Shown here one piece after another: positions 23,117 to 35,339 of a DNA stretch of 64,000 nt. Positions within the stretch are counted from its first letter, which is position 1. Every line of letters starts with the position of its first letter. This stretch comes from Panaeolus papilionaceus (Eukaryota > Basidiomycota > Agaricomycetes > Agaricales), in contig JADNRZ010000002.1 of the NCBI GenBank assembly GCA_015501605.1, positions 124,001-188,000 on the forward strand. Direction: 5' to 3'. Position numbers and translations under genes: made by a program. Below the pieces are notes generated by a model. It was not told where the DNA came from and searched no databases. It was given only the letters and a program-made list of their open reading frames with translations.

Positions 23117-24655
23117 AATTATTGTACTATAGTAATTATTCGCTATATTTATCTATTTGTGTCGAATAAAATACCATTGCATTCCGTCTCTGATACCTTT
23201 TGGTGGGCCTCAATGAGAGCCGGCAAGCATGGTATATACCCTACATGGATTGATAAAACCCAAGTAATTCCCCTAATCAGGAAGCGCCATCCAGGGAAAA
23301 GGCACAGACGCTTGGAGAGACAGCGGGAGAAAATCACACCTCGACAGTGCGCGACGTGATCGACGACATGCAGCAGCTTCGCAGCTGTATTTCTGAACTG
23401 TACTCTCTGACGATCGTCGGAAAAACACGCCTACCATGCATAGGCGGAGCATGTCTGACGATTCACTTTGTTTGTCATGATGGATAATCATGAGTTTTTC
23501 TAATTATAACTTGAGGGCACTTAAATATTTGCAAGAGATTTTAAGCATAGAATTCGATTCTATACTCTATAATGTTTTGGGAATTAATACATGCAGTCCC
23601 CGCATTAACTGGCGTTGCTTGGGGAGTGCTCTTTCCGATACTTCAACATTGCAGGTCCAGGATTTCTTGCTTATGCTTCCCCGGAGTATCTTGTTTTTAG
23701 AGTCGAGAGATGGATTGGTATTCAAACAGAGCAAAAGGATTTGGTACTTCAAAGACCAAAAATTTTATTTGCAATATTCAGATTTTTGATTCGGTACTTC
23801 AGTCTCGATCTCTCGATCCGGGGCCCTCCGAGCGGATCCAGGACTCTCGTTTTGGATTCGGTATTTCAATTCTAACCTTTCAGCTTCGTCTGTCACCTTG
23901 TATTTACAAGATATGAGTTTAAAAACATTAACAAATTTGTTTTACAACACATCTGGGGGATCCGGGACTTGAAATGTTTTTCGAACAGATGGCGCACCAT
24001 ATGAAGAGGAAGACTGAGGGCGATGGAGAGAGGTTCAGGTCGACAATGGCGACACTGAGAGACGGAATGAAACGATTAGAGAGCAGAAGCCGACGGCGGC
24101 GGCGACTAGGAACGAAAGCCAACGAGGGTGGCTACGTAGCACGGCGAGGAGGCGAAGAAAAACCAAGAAAATCAAACCAGACACGGCTGGCGACGCTGAG
24201 AGACGGAGAGACGACGAAATACGATTGGAAACGAACCAGACGACGGCTGGTATGACTGCTAAGACGAAACGAGACGGATACGAAGCTCAGACACGAAATC
24301 TGGGGAGTAAGAATGATCCAATTTTTCGAGGTAAGGTAGGATACAAAGATATTGTAGCTACAGCTGTGTATCTACAACATGAGAAAACGATTGAATAATG
24401 ATGGAGGTTGACATAGGAAACAAAGAAACGAAAGATGGAACAATGGTTTTTGAATAAATGTATGAAAAGAAGGTATGAAAATTTACATTATGGTAGGTAG
24501 TGCGGGCGTGATAGCGTGCGTGTGTGAGCGCGATGCTGATGCCGTGCATAGGCGCGTGAGCGGCGAGTCGCTAAAATAGTCCAAAATCGCGAAAACGGAG
24601 GTAGATGGGCGCGCGGCTCATCACCGGCTAAGCTGAGTACGCTCCGCAATCACGA
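23117..24655. other. 1.5-kb non-coding region with degenerate internal repeats
   Basis: AT-rich to about 23950, with a repeated phrase GATTCGGTA.TTCA at about 23790 and 23856. A purine-rich part follows, in which the phrase GCGACxCTGAGAGACGGA occurs at about 24049 and 24190. These look like decayed repeats; the open frame over them (Arg/Lys-rich) is compositional and not called as a gene. Confidence 0.45.
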
Positions 24656-25043
24656 ATGAGGCCCATCCCACGGCGACAGCGATACCGCACCGTGACTTGG
24701 TATCTGTATGAATTCCTCTTTCTGAGTGTTTGTGTTCAGGTAATCACCTATCTCCTGGGGCATAATTATCACCGTTGCCATTATTTAACTTGTTCAATCT
24801 CAGGCTTCGTTAAATGCCACTACCGAATTGTCACTTTCGCAAAGAAGCACCCTCAAATCATCTACCACGCATGAAATTATCGATGAGTTGGCGCTAAGAT
24901 TCGACCGTGGACATGGTGGAAACGGTTTGGGGACAGGCTCAAAGCTATTCAAGGCATTACAAATGGTTTCAGAGCAGAGAGAGACAGATGATTCTCATGA
25001 TTCGGTTGATGACCCACAGATACACTTCGAGTACGACGAATAA
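24656..25043 (+). CDS. small hypothetical protein with one hydrophobic segment
   Basis: Two exons (24656-24739 and 24804-25043) joined in phase by a 64-nt GT-AG intron give 107 aa. The first exon ends with a hydrophobic stretch (TWYLYEFLFLSVCVQ) that could be a signal anchor or signal peptide. The rest is hydrophilic (LRFDRGHGGNGLGTGSKLF) and ends acidic (DDPQIHFEYDE). I do not recognise the family. Support is only the clean splice and sensible composition, so it may be spurious. Confidence 0.4.
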
Positions 25044-25314
25044 ATAAATTGATAATCAAACGGAGAGGATTAATAAGGATCCGAATGTCACCAATTTCTT
25101 TTACGGTGCACGGATGCAGTATTAACCGCCTTCTATGGGATGATAGGCGATATCTGTCCAGGGAATCTCAGTCAAGCATTCTACGGTAAGAGAGACATAG
25201 TGTATTAACAAAGCGACATCAATATCGTTTCAACAAGTTCACCGAACAAGAATATTAACCACCAGTCTAGGCATTTAAATCCTAAAAACCAAGGTCGAAT
25301 AATCGTCCTTGCCT

Positions 25315-26468
25315 TCAATTCGTGCTACGATAAATGTAGTATTCGGCATTCATGTTTGAAACATTGCCAACATTGCTGATGTTTATGCTCCCATCAGGAC
25401 TCCTGTACTGTTCCCATGCATAATAGCCGGGAGGTGTATCCTCCCCCGTTATACCATGGGAACGTTCGCTTTGCGCGGCATCCAATCGTGCCCGCAAGCG
25501 CGCGTTTTTGACCGTCAAGCGCTCAAGCTCCGAATTCAGACGATGCACCTGTTCAGCCCCACAAGCTAAATCTTCCTTCAACCGAGAGTTTTTGGATTGA
25601 TGTTTCTGCAATGCCTTCGTTAAGCGATTCACCTCCTTTGTAAGTGGGACCTCTGCAACACTTTTTAGGCCTCCTGAAGGCGACAAGAGCCCCTCAAGGG
25701 AGCAATCCTCCAGGTACCAGTGGACGGATGTCTCTATCGGCAGACACTGTGGAAGTCGGGAAATTAAGGTGAACATCAGTGTTGGCCTGTAGTCAAACCT
25801 AATCGATGCATACCAAAAAGCGAAATGCGTAGGAATTGATCAGACGCTTCCAATGCAGGAACTTCTGATCATCCAGGAAGGCCGTAGAGGGGATTTTCTG
25901 TTGGATGTTTTCCTGTTTCAAGATGCCCTTTAAGGTATCTCGGGCATCCCGTATCATGCTACCATCAACAAGCAGTCAGAAAAATTTACCCTCATTTCCA
26001 TGTAATCAACAGCTGTACTCACCAGAGAATATCGTTTAATACATCGACTACCTGGTCATCCTCCCAGATCACATTAAGCTTGTTATTTGGGAGCTCGAAT
26101 ACAACGTGAATGCCACCTAAAAGGACAGATAAAGATGATCTGAGCCTGAATAACTCTCCTGCTTCCTGATCGGCTTCACAGTATTTCTGAAAATGACATC
26201 GTTGGACTTTATCTGCAGCCGTGAACACATAACTTACAAAATTGATGGATTTCGGAAGATTTTGCAGCCCTATGGCTGCGTCTCTAAGGTGCGAGGAAGG
26301 CGATGTCTTTAGAGCTTCTATTCGTCTTGTAACCACCCGTTCAAATAGAGTGGCATCGAAAGTGTCTGCCTCGTTGGACGACTTGAACGACGACAGGAAA
26401 CGGGAGATTGGCATTGGAGTTGTAGTAAGAGTGGAGGAAACGGGTGTCGAAGATGGGGATATAAACAT
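25315..26468 (-). CDS. hypothetical protein with coiled coil and C-terminal N-V-G-N motif
   Basis: Five exons on the minus strand (26468-26238, 26186-26117, 26047-26023, 25958-25814, 25746-25315) give 300 aa. The N-terminal half is Ser/Thr-rich and then helical (FERVVTRRIEALKTSPSSHL; MIRDARDTLKGILKQENIQQ). A strong coiled coil follows (LTKEVNRLTKALQKHQSKN through LRARLDAAQSERS). The last 24 residues hold SINISNVGNVSNMNAEYY. The same kind of Asn/Val/Gly motif is near the end of the products of the neighbouring gene (27042-28926) and of those at 41-49 kb. No enzymatic domain is seen. A helical N-terminus with a terminal amyloid-type motif is the layout of fungal amyloid-signalling cell-death proteins, but that assignment is inference. 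Confidence 0.65.
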
Positions 26469-27041
26469 TATCGCCAAATTTGTGACCCTTTTATATCGGA
26501 TAAGGATGAGGTCGACAATGCTGTCGCTAACTCAGGCCATGGTGTGGATAAAGGGTAGGTCGCAACAGCTTATTTCCTGTTATAGTGTGGTGGCACATGA
26601 CGACGACAGGCATTGTCACGGCGCGACAATGCATTCTCAGATTTAGCGCTGGAGATAATGATGATCAGCCCACTTATGGGATAGCAGAGATTATCATTGT
26701 GTATGCGGCTGTACTTGGGCACATGTGCGGTTCATTGTCCAGCTGAAGAAAGAAAATATTAACATAGCTTTCGCTGATTGTTAGCTTCGCTCGCTCGCAT
26801 CTCCGAACCCCGGACTATTGTTGTTGACCTCTCGGGTTTGCATCTCACTATTCTTATAATGGATAAAGAGGTGTTATTTATCATTGCTGATGCTATGTAA
26901 TTAAGAGTCATAAATGTAAAATATGATAGTGTGTAATCTAAGAAAGCAAAATTGTATCAAAGCAAGTCTAAGAAATTGAAAATATATTCATGTCAATGTC
27001 CCATAACATGATTCTGGCCCTCCATAACTTGGGTTATTCGT
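26469..27041. other. intergenic between two motif-bearing genes
   Basis: Both neighbours are on the minus strand, so this is the 5' flank of one and the 3' flank of the other. Nothing else seen. Confidence 0.5.
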
Positions 27042-28926
27042 TTATGTCCGCTTTTTACGACTGCTCCTTTTAGAATCCCTCGAGTCAATACCTACAACAC
27101 CAAACAAAAATCGTTAGCTCTCTCCCATCTATGCATAATCAAAAAATGAACTCACTCGGCGCAGGTGTCTCCGCAACTATCCTTGTTTCAAAAACCGTCT
27201 TATTACCACCATACGTATTCCCTACATTGTTGATGTTCGTCCCACTACCAACTTGCATCACCGCACCAGGAGCCAAGTGCGCGGGTCCATATCCAGGAGG
27301 TGGTGTGCCTTGGAAGACAGGCGGTGGCATATAATGGGCATATGAACCGTAAGACGTGTGAGAGTAGGACGAAGGAGGAGGAGAGGGATAGGCTCCGGGG
27401 AATTCAGATGGGGGTGGAGGTGTGTATGAAGATTGAGAAGGCGATGGCGATGGGGGGAATGGATAAGGGCCAGGGTAGTGTGGCCCTGGTGATGGTGGTG
27501 CGTGAGCGAATATGGGTGGAGTATTCAGTGGAGGAGTGTGGTCGGGACGAGGCGATGGTTGTCTGGGGGGACTAGGACTACGGCGCCGTCGGGGACTTGG
27601 ACTCGGGCTTGGAGAGGGAGCGTGTCTCCTCCTCGACGACGAACCCTTCCTGCAGTGCGATCGATTCCCCTTCTCCCTCTCATATTCACTCTCTTCTTCC
27701 TCTGTGCCAGACGCTTCACTCTCCTCTTGCTCACTGGAGAGCTGATCGGATTGCCCCTCTTCGGATTCGGATTCGTAGTTTCTGGATCTGCGCTTCGAGC
27801 TGTAACTCGTCCGTTTGAAAGTGGATTTCGATGATTTAGAAGGTCTCGAGGTTGACGTTTGAGACCTTCCTGATCCGGTACTAGGTGTAGGTGAACCTCT
27901 ACGTAAATCGCTGGGGGTGCTGATTCTACCCGTAGACTGCACAGACGGTGGGCGAAGATGCTGATTAGACGTCCTTGATTCCCGGCTCTGGATGTCAACG
28001 ACCGTCGTGGTTGTCACAACCGCACCCCCGCCACCCCCGCCATTTGGATTCCTCGCACCAAGGCTTCGCATCATCGCCTGCGTGATTTTGATCTCGGACA
28101 TGAGAGTGTTCATGTTACTGTTTTCATTCTCGATGATAGTCTTTACACCTTTCCGATTTTCTGTCATGATCTCGGAGGATCTGTCGTTGAGCTTTGAGAG
28201 CGACTCATGCAGCTTAACGTGCGATAGAGTCTACGCACGAAGTGATCAGGACCTCTGAGGGATAAGAGTGGTCAAGAATCGATGGCATACCTGGAACTCC
28301 AGCACAGCGTTGCGGAACCTGTCATCAAATTCCTTGATTTTCCCTTTATCTGTCATGCTAAACATGGCGCGTTTGTAAAGTGGCCGTTGGGTGACTCCTT
28401 CACAGAAAGCCGTCACCGATTGCAAGTCTCTGAGTAATGGAGAATATCATCAGCCAAACACCTCTTGTTTGAAACCGGCAATGGGGCTTACGATATAATC
28501 GCTCTGAAGATCTTCGTTACATGTTCGTCCATCCATTGATTGGCGTTTTCACTCTGGTTGAAGGAAGCGTCAAGGCCGATGACTAGGCGTACTGCAGTAT
28601 TTCGAAGTCTCTCAAAGTTGGCTTGATTATCTCGGATAGCCTACACAGTTGTTATCCCGGTCAATAAACGCCCTCTTCAAACGTAACCAAGATCAAGTAC
28701 TTACATCGATCGTTGTCCACAGGGACATGGATAGACCAGCAGCCTGCTTCAAGTATGGCACGGGTGTCAGCGACGCAACTTCACGAAGGCAATTGAGGAT
28801 AGGTCCTGCGGCATTGAATATCTCTTCGCCCTTCCCCTTCAACTTGGTTTTCAAGGTTTTGACTGGAGGCACTGGTGGTCTAATCTGAAGGCGATTGGAT
28901 AGCTCGTCACTAATATCAGCGAACAT
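27042..28926 (-). CDS. MLKL-NTD-like helical protein with C-terminal RHIM-like motif
   Basis: Five exons on the minus strand (28926-28705, 28640-28492, 28429-28291, 28230-27156, 27091-27042) give 544 aa. Residues about 10-190 are helical: VPYLKQAAGLSMSLWTTID, then AIRDNQANFERLRNTAVRLV, then ESLSKLNDRSSEIM. This resembles the N-terminal four-helix bundle of MLKL and of many agaric MLKL_NTD-like proteins, a membrane-targeting cell-death module. A Ser/Arg/Glu-rich and then Pro/Ser/Tyr-rich disordered middle follows. Residues 495-512 are MQVGSGTNINNVGNTYGG, close to the RHIM core pattern [I/V]Q[I/V]G followed by N. The tail IDSRDSKRSSRKKRT comes from a last 50-nt exon; reading through its intron would end EFIF instead. 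The domain assignments are from memory of the families, not a search. Confidence 0.75.
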
Positions 28927-30005
28927 TATGAATCAGGGGGATGGATGGGGGGTACAGGACGCTGACGGCGTCAAAGTAGTGCTGGTGATTCTGGGGAGGG
29001 TGGGAAACCAAGTTTGAATCGACATAGCTGTCATATAAAAGTATAAAAATGTGTGTGTTGTACCATTGTTGCACTGCCTTGTATTGCGATGGCGGGTACT
29101 TATCGATGGGTTGTGCCCGAGTACACAGCCTCAGTCAGTGTGCTTTTAATGTCATTGCGGGTGAATGGCACGTTGTCAACCCAATTCATTCACAGCGTTC
29201 AGTGTTTGCATATATAAAGACAATGTCATTTCCTAGTGTGCTTCTCAAGATCCTAGGCTTGGCTGAAAGGTATCACCTCAGGGTAGGCAGATGAAATTTG
29301 CTGCACAGCTCCTTAGCTTCAAGTTCTAGATGGTTTCTGAAAATTAAACGTTCTATTCATCTCAGCGCTCAATGGAGTACGTGGAATGGCCAGTCATGAT
29401 GTCGAAATCCAGAGCTCAGAGGTGAAATGCAGGTTAAATGGTGTTGTTGGCAGTGCGTAGTTGGCAGGTCCCCATGGCCTCCTTCATCTGGGCATCTCAG
29501 GGCCATCACCTATGCACGTGATATGTATGTTTTTCCAGGCTCGTAAAGTATAAGTACTTTGGAGGACCCATAATTGTTTCCTTAGAACATACTCAATCAG
29601 GATCTGTTTACAGAAACTGACCGAGTCTCGCATTTTTACAAATGCCGCATCCTTCATATCCACTCGATGACATTCGCGCTCTCTCGTCACACTGAGAACA
29701 TGGCCATCCTCGCGATGGTCTCGAGGACGTTTGGTCAGCTACTTCGGCGCTCGCAAGAGTGCTGAGGGTAGTTTGACCAGCGAGCTGAGCGTCTGTCTGA
29801 TGGATACCCTTCTTTGCCTTCTTTTGTTTATTTTCTCGATGTTATGTAGTTCATTGCAATCCATGGTCTATCTATTATATTGCGCTATTACTGGTTTGAT
29901 CAATTTTTGTCTTGTTTGGTTCCAACGTCCTCGAACAACATTCAGCTATCTTCGCTCGTCCAACTCAGTTGGTCTTCACTGCACTCTCGTTCTGACTGTT
30001 CTCCG
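28927..30005. other. divergent intergenic region
   Basis: Lies between the 5' ends of the MLKL-like gene (minus) and an F-box gene (plus). No gene recognised. Open frames upstream of 30006 are in frame with the F-box gene but lack coding character. Confidence 0.5.
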
Positions 30006-31559
30006 ATGCCGTTGCCAGATGTTATCAGTCGCCGCATAGAGGCCCTGGATTCGCAACGGCAACAGCTTCTAGAGTCCTTGAGGGAAGTTGATGAGGAGCT
30101 CGCCGTTCAACGTGCATTGCTGGCACGTCATGCTAATGATCAACTACCAGTTTCAACCCTTCCTCATGATCTTCTTACCGACATTCTCTTACAACTTCAA
30201 CATCAAGAATTGAACCTGAAGAAGGTTTCAGCTGCCCACAAACCCGGTATCGAATTTATTGCATCTCAGGTCTCTTGTCAGTGGCGACAGGCAGCCCTTT
30301 CAACCCCTTTGTTATGGAGGACCATCCGAATGCAAGTCAAACCTCCAAAGCGGGAGGCGAGTCTGGCCCATCTCAACGCCAGGCTTGTTAGATCTAACCC
30401 TTGCCCCTTGGACGTATATCTGGCTTTGCACGTCTCTAATGACCCACTTGAATCTCAATTTTACCAAACCCTCGCTTCGCACTCTAACCGATGGCGAAAA
30501 CTCTCCTTAATCAGCGAACAGGGTCCTCTAAGCCAGGTGGACCTCAACCCGATTATTTTCGCGACCGATGCTGTTCAGCTCGAGCTCTTCTCATTTGCCA
30601 TACGGACTCTTTCTGGTCTTCCAGCTCCTCCACCATCACACCGACCCGTCGTGAACTTTGGGAGTGATAAGCTCACCACTGTTCGTCTAGAAGGGAAAGT
30701 AACTCGTCATTTCCACCTCCCCTTCACCCACGTCACTACACTTCACCTCGTTGCGTGTCCCATCACCATTCTTCATGAGGCACCACTCACGCTTCAACAC
30801 CTCTCCTTGACGGATATGATGTCCATCGGCCAACTCACCAACCCTATTGCACTCCCCAATCTCTCATCTTTGCGCGTCATATCCAACTTCACCGCCAATG
30901 TCATCAATTGGTTGACCATGCCACGTCTACGCTCTCTCACACTCGACCAACTCCCTCATTTCGACTGGTCACTGGAACATCCCCTCCCTACGGTCAAATA
31001 CCTCGCGTTCAACAGTTGCTCGACATCTGCATCCGTTACCTCGTCCTTGTTGCTTAGTCTCCCGTCTGTCGAGACGCTGAGCATCAATGGAGGACATATG
31101 GAGAGATTTTTAGCAGGGTTGGCGGCGACGGATAACACCGATGCTGCGTTGCATTATAAAAGCCTCTCCAAGCTCTCATTATTCGACATCGAGAGACGTG
31201 GGGTTGAACTTCTTACCACCATTGTGTTCGTTCGGTGTTTTTCCCGTGAACGAGACGACAGCGACAACGATAGTGATGGCTCTGAGCAAAACATCACCAA
31301 CGACAGCAACACTGGCAACAACCATTGGAAACGCCTCACGCATCTTACGCTGGATAATCGAACCAAGTCTGGAATTAGAGCGACGCCGGGGAAGTTGGAT
31401 TGGCTACAGGAGAGACTGACGGTGGAGAGTGTGCAGTTCCCTGAGGCATGGCCACCAGTGACTGTAGAGGGTGAGAGTGAGGGACGAAGTGGGACGGGGT
31501 ACCCGTATCTGCACCCTTCGGAGAAAGTATTTTGGGATTCGGTGTGGTTCATGGTTTGA
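30006..31559 (+). CDS. F-box protein with N-terminal coiled coil
   Basis: Single exon of 517 aa starting MPLPDVISRRIEALDSQRQQ. The first 45 residues form a coiled coil (LLESLREVDEELAVQRALL). The F-box follows: STLPHDLLTDILLQLQHQEL with SQVSCQWRQAALSTPLLWRTI. The remainder is leucine-rich, with irregular LRR-like strands (LTTVRLEGKVTRHFHLPF; LPSVETLSINGG). This is the standard layout of the very large agaric F-box/LRR-like family. F-box proteins bind SKP1 and recruit substrates to SCF ubiquitin ligases; the substrate is unknown. An in-frame ATG at 29880 exists, but the segment between lacks coding character. Confidence 0.85.
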   Translation: MPLPDVISRRIEALDSQRQQLLESLREVDEELAVQRALLARHANDQLPVSTLPHDLLTDILLQLQHQELNLKKVSAAHKPGIEFIASQVSCQWRQAALSTPLLWRTIRMQVKPPKREASLAHLNARLVRSNPCPLDVYLALHVSNDPLESQFYQTLASHSNRWRKLSLISEQGPLSQVDLNPIIFATDAVQLELFSFAIRTLSGLPAPPPSHRPVVNFGSDKLTTVRLEGKVTRHFHLPFTHVTTLHLVACPITILHEAPLTLQHLSLTDMMSIGQLTNPIALPNLSSLRVISNFTANVINWLTMPRLRSLTLDQLPHFDWSLEHPLPTVKYLAFNSCSTSASVTSSLLLSLPSVETLSINGGHMERFLAGLAATDNTDAALHYKSLSKLSLFDIERRGVELLTTIVFVRCFSRERDDSDNDSDGSEQNITNDSNTGNNHWKRLTHLTLDNRTKSGIRATPGKLDWLQERLTVESVQFPEAWPPVTVEGESEGRSGTGYPYLHPSEKVFWDSVWFMV

Positions 31560-32540
31560 GGTGTCTCGGTTCTTGATGTCTATTGAGATTAACTTTCGTC
31601 TTCAGCTACATCTTGGGTTGACCGGGCGTCGTGGAGAACGCTGTCAATCCTTTGCCCATTTTGTATATGATGTATTTCTTCTCCATCAGGACTTTCAATC
31701 ATTTCGGATGTATTTCCTTATTCACTGGACTTATTTCATCAATGTGTTCGATTTTCCTCTATGATTTACCTTCCATCATTGTTCTTCCCCCGGTTTTGAG
31801 ATCTGGGCGACTCGGATGCCAAGACGACGCTCATCTAGCCAGCCACGTTGAAATGTTGCTGATCTAATTCTTGCCTAAATTCAGGGTCGTTGGAACACCT
31901 AAACAGGATAACGATAACGCCGGCTATCGGCATAGCCCGCTACCAGAATACTTGTTCCTTCACTGTGTATCAAGTTGAAAAGATTACATAATCTAGATGT
32001 CTTTATCCAAAAACATACCTTTGGATGATGTCATACAGAAAGTATCACACAATGGAACACGCACTACCATTCCGCATTCGACACTCTCTTATCATTGCTT
32101 AATCAGAACCCATTAATCGGGAAAGCTTCGAGTATTAATTCGATGTTAAATGTATAATTTTAATCCATGATTTTACTCAGGATGACACCCAAGACAGAAC
32201 TCTGTGCAGGCTGATAGGATCATTCAACAACACAGCAACTCGACACTGACTCTGTGCTTGGGTATAGCCTGAGAGTGCAACCACTTCTCGTGTGCGCGTT
32301 TCAACTCTTTCTATAGGATGAAGGCTGAAGGGATGACCACCATCCCCATCCTCGATGGCCATTGAGGAATGTATTCGATAAGATTTGGGCTCTCGAGTGG
32401 GACGAAATTACCATATAGGCGTGTGAATTCACAGCCACATTTGGATCTTCTGCCAATTCTTTTTTTACTATTCCACTAAAACCCACTACCTCACGGTAGC
32501 GGGGATAATTGATTCGCAGCAGGCTTTCCTTTCAACCATC
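31560..32540. other. intergenic, nothing recognised
   Basis: Between two F-box genes on the same strand. No gene or clear motif. Confidence 0.5.
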
Positions 32541-34111
32541 ATGATCACGGAATCCGATAATCATGGAGGCTGCACCATTCCCGTTGAGCTTTTAGTACAC
32601 ATATTTGGCTACCTTCTCGATGAAAACTCACTCGATCCAGCCATTCACCACTCCTGCCTGGCCTGTAAACAGTTCAACGATATTCTGCTTCCTCTTATCT
32701 TCAATCGTGGTGTTGAGTTAGGATATTGCCCGCCAGAGCGGCCATGTGCCAATCTCAAATGCGAGGCGATTATCAACATCATAACTCAGCATCCTCACCT
32801 CATCCGGGAAATCCACCAGGTCTCACTGAGAGTGAATGGCAGTACAGCTTGGTTCATTGACCAAGAGTCAGTGGATCCTTTGGGTGATGGCTCTCCACTC
32901 CTTCATCTGCCCAATCTTCATTCGTTATCAATTCATGTGGAGGACACCTCATTACAATACAACTCGTTATTGAAAATCGTCGATACCTTTCGTAGATTTT
33001 TGAATATTTATCTACACACCGGCACCCTCACAACACTTTCGATTTACAACCTTAAGGATATCCCCCTATTCGACATCCTCGCTTCATCCTCCCTCAAAAT
33101 TTTGAAATTTGACGCCTGCACACTTGAGGATGTTGAGGCGAAATCTGTACCACTCCCCCTTGTCGCAAACGGGAGCGATTTGGTCCGTCTGGAAGTGCAT
33201 TCCGATTGGTTGAGGCCGTTCCCCATGTTGACGCTACAACACCTTCCAAAGTTGGAACGAGTCAAGTTCAGCACGATGCCACCGCATTACTTTATGGCTG
33301 GATCAACCCCATTCGTTCCTCATATCTTTAGACATCTCAGCAAGATTGAGACACCTAGGCTGCGCATCTGGCGGCCCTTTTGCCCAGGCCCCCACGATGG
33401 CGTCAATCCCCGATCCCCATTCCCTGTTTTAAAGGAGCTTTCTGTAGCCGTTGTTTCTTCCAACGAGGAACCTGACGCAGTATGCGTGCTGGATCACATC
33501 GAATCGCTTAAGGAACTCGAACTAAGCATTGGTATGTGAGTATCCCTTGTGATGCTGTTGTTGTTGCTGAGTACTCCTCATTATCCGCAGTCGATCTCGT
33601 TACCGAAATCGACCAATTTATACCCCCTTATCTCCTTAGATACAGAAATACCCTGGAGGTGGTTTCGTTTAATTGGGACAGCATCCATCAGTTTCTTGAT
33701 GAAGACTGGGGGTATCCCCTCGACAAAATCTCCATGGCTCTTCAACGTGTATCAGGCCGCAACATCCTCAGAACCATCAACCTCTCGATGGGAATTAACA
33801 TCCTTCACGTTGAGGAGCCATACTCCTTCGACATTACTCTTTTTACGCACCTTACTCATGTCCTCTGTTCGCCTCATGCATTTCCGCGCTTAAAACAGGT
33901 CGTTCTTCATGCGACCGTTTTTGAGCACGAGGAAGACTTTAAAGGCAATGAGCAGACGTTTGAGATGATTCGCTCCGCGCTGGGCTCAGACGTCTTGGGA
34001 TTGTATGCTTCGAATTCCATCGAATTTGTCCTTCGGCTAGAGTATGTCCTGGATCCCCTCTGCGGCACTTGCGAGATGATGGACAAGATGAATGATTCGG
34101 TCTTTGAATAA
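32541..34111 (+). CDS. F-box-like protein, tandem family copy 1
   Basis: Two exons (32541-33531 and 33591-34111) give 503 aa. It begins with an F-box-like helix bundle: CTIPVELLVHIFGYLLDENS and CLACKQFNDILLPLIFNRGV. A family signature VELGYCPPERPCANL follows, then LRR-like strands (HTGTLTTLSIYNLKDIPLFD; LQHLPKLERVKFSTMP). Exon 2 is exactly 521 nt, as in the copy at 38735-40381. The intron lies at the same site (after ...SIG/..NHI) in all members. Expected role: substrate adaptor of an SCF ubiquitin ligase, substrate unknown. Confidence 0.82.
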
Positions 34112-34690
34112 TAGCACGACGAGGCGTAGATAGAAGAATGATAACTGAGGTGAAGGAGGCTCAGTCTGTAGTATCCCGGGTAGCTGAAATCGTTTAGTTA
34201 CTCGTACATGTAATGTTTTTTATTTCCATCGAGCTTATCCGAGTCGAGAGTACATTCTATTGGTCATTTTAAGCCATTAGTAAGTTTGAGTTGGGTAGGG
34301 ATATATTTTTACAACTCACGCAGCACGAATGCGAACCCATTTATTTGTATCATAACCTTGAATGTGAATGTTAAATGACTAACCAATAAATAGCCCTTGT
34401 CACAATGACTCAGGTTCTTTACGAATATTCGAGATGGTCTAGATCTCAAGTAACCCGGAGAAGCAACAATGTAATCCTGACCATGCCGACCACAGCCATT
34501 CCCTCAGAAGGGCCAGGGACCTGAACTTGAAAATGTAAAAATGCAATCCTCAATCCCCCCTCTCCCACTTAACCTTCCCCCGGTGTCTAGCATTATAATT
34601 CCCCGTAATATTGAGTCGTCAATGTTTTATTTGATGTCGTTATTTTTCTTCCTTTCGTATATATGCTACAAACAATCCTACATTTCATGC
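34112..34690. other. intergenic, nothing recognised
   Basis: 3' flank of the F-box-like gene; no further feature. Confidence 0.5.
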
Positions 34691-34699
34691 ACCAAAGGG

Positions 34700-35045
34700 A
34701 AGCACTCCTGATGCCTCGGGCATGGGGATGGTTGAGCAAGCACCCGAGGGACCGTTCGTTGAACAAAGACGAGGTGACCCAGACACCCCAGGCATGGGGA
34801 CTGTTGAACGCGCCCTCTACGTTTAAGCTCACCATTGGGGCCGTTGTTTGAGCAAGGATGGTGCTATCTTACTCACCCCAGGCCTGGGAACGGTCGAGAG
34901 CGCCATATCCTTGCCCGAACGTCCTTGAATAAGGGTTGAGTCCCACCGGATGAGAAAGGGACGGTGCACTCCTAATACGCCAGGTATGGGATGGTTGAAT
35001 GCGCATCCTACTCGACTCCTTGGACGTTGGGATGGCTGATTTATG
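34700..35045 (+). repeat. cluster of CCCCAGGCATGGGG-type units (plus orientation)
   Basis: Four to five diverged copies lie 45-100 bp apart, with cores near 34717, 34786, 34877, 34980 and (weak) 35020. Examples are CCCCAGGCATGGGGACTGTT and CCCCAGGCCT followed by GGGAACGGTCGAGAGCGCC. Flanking words such as GTTGAACAAAGACGAGGTGA also recur between units, so the repeated unit is longer than the core. It is the same family as at 1.16-1.44 kb and 5.34 kb, there in the opposite orientation. Confidence 0.65.
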
Positions 35046-35339
35046 GGGATACGTTAGACACTCGTATCACACCAACTGCAAGCCTCAAGAACAACCTTGT
35101 AGGCCAAATACTTCACCATCAGCTTTTGCTGTTTCGATGATCTTGGACTTCGAATGATGAGCATCCATTTCCAGACCGTCGAATGACTTCAAGCAGAATC
35201 AAAATGATAAATAAAATGATGTCATGAAAAAGATATGTAAACTACTCAGATAAGCTATAACACGCCAAACTACATAAATTCATAAATACCTATGTTAACA
35301 TTCCTGAATCGGGATCCCTGCAAAGGAAATCAAACAGTT

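Noticed and set aside
23974..24255. 93-codon Arg/Lys-rich open frame
   Set aside because: It runs over imperfect purine-rich DNA repeats, lacks conserved features and is best explained by composition.
27525..27998. 157-codon frame overlapping the low-complexity exon of the MLKL-like gene
   Set aside because: Shadow of the Ser/Pro/Arg-rich coding sequence in another frame; no independent start or splice support.
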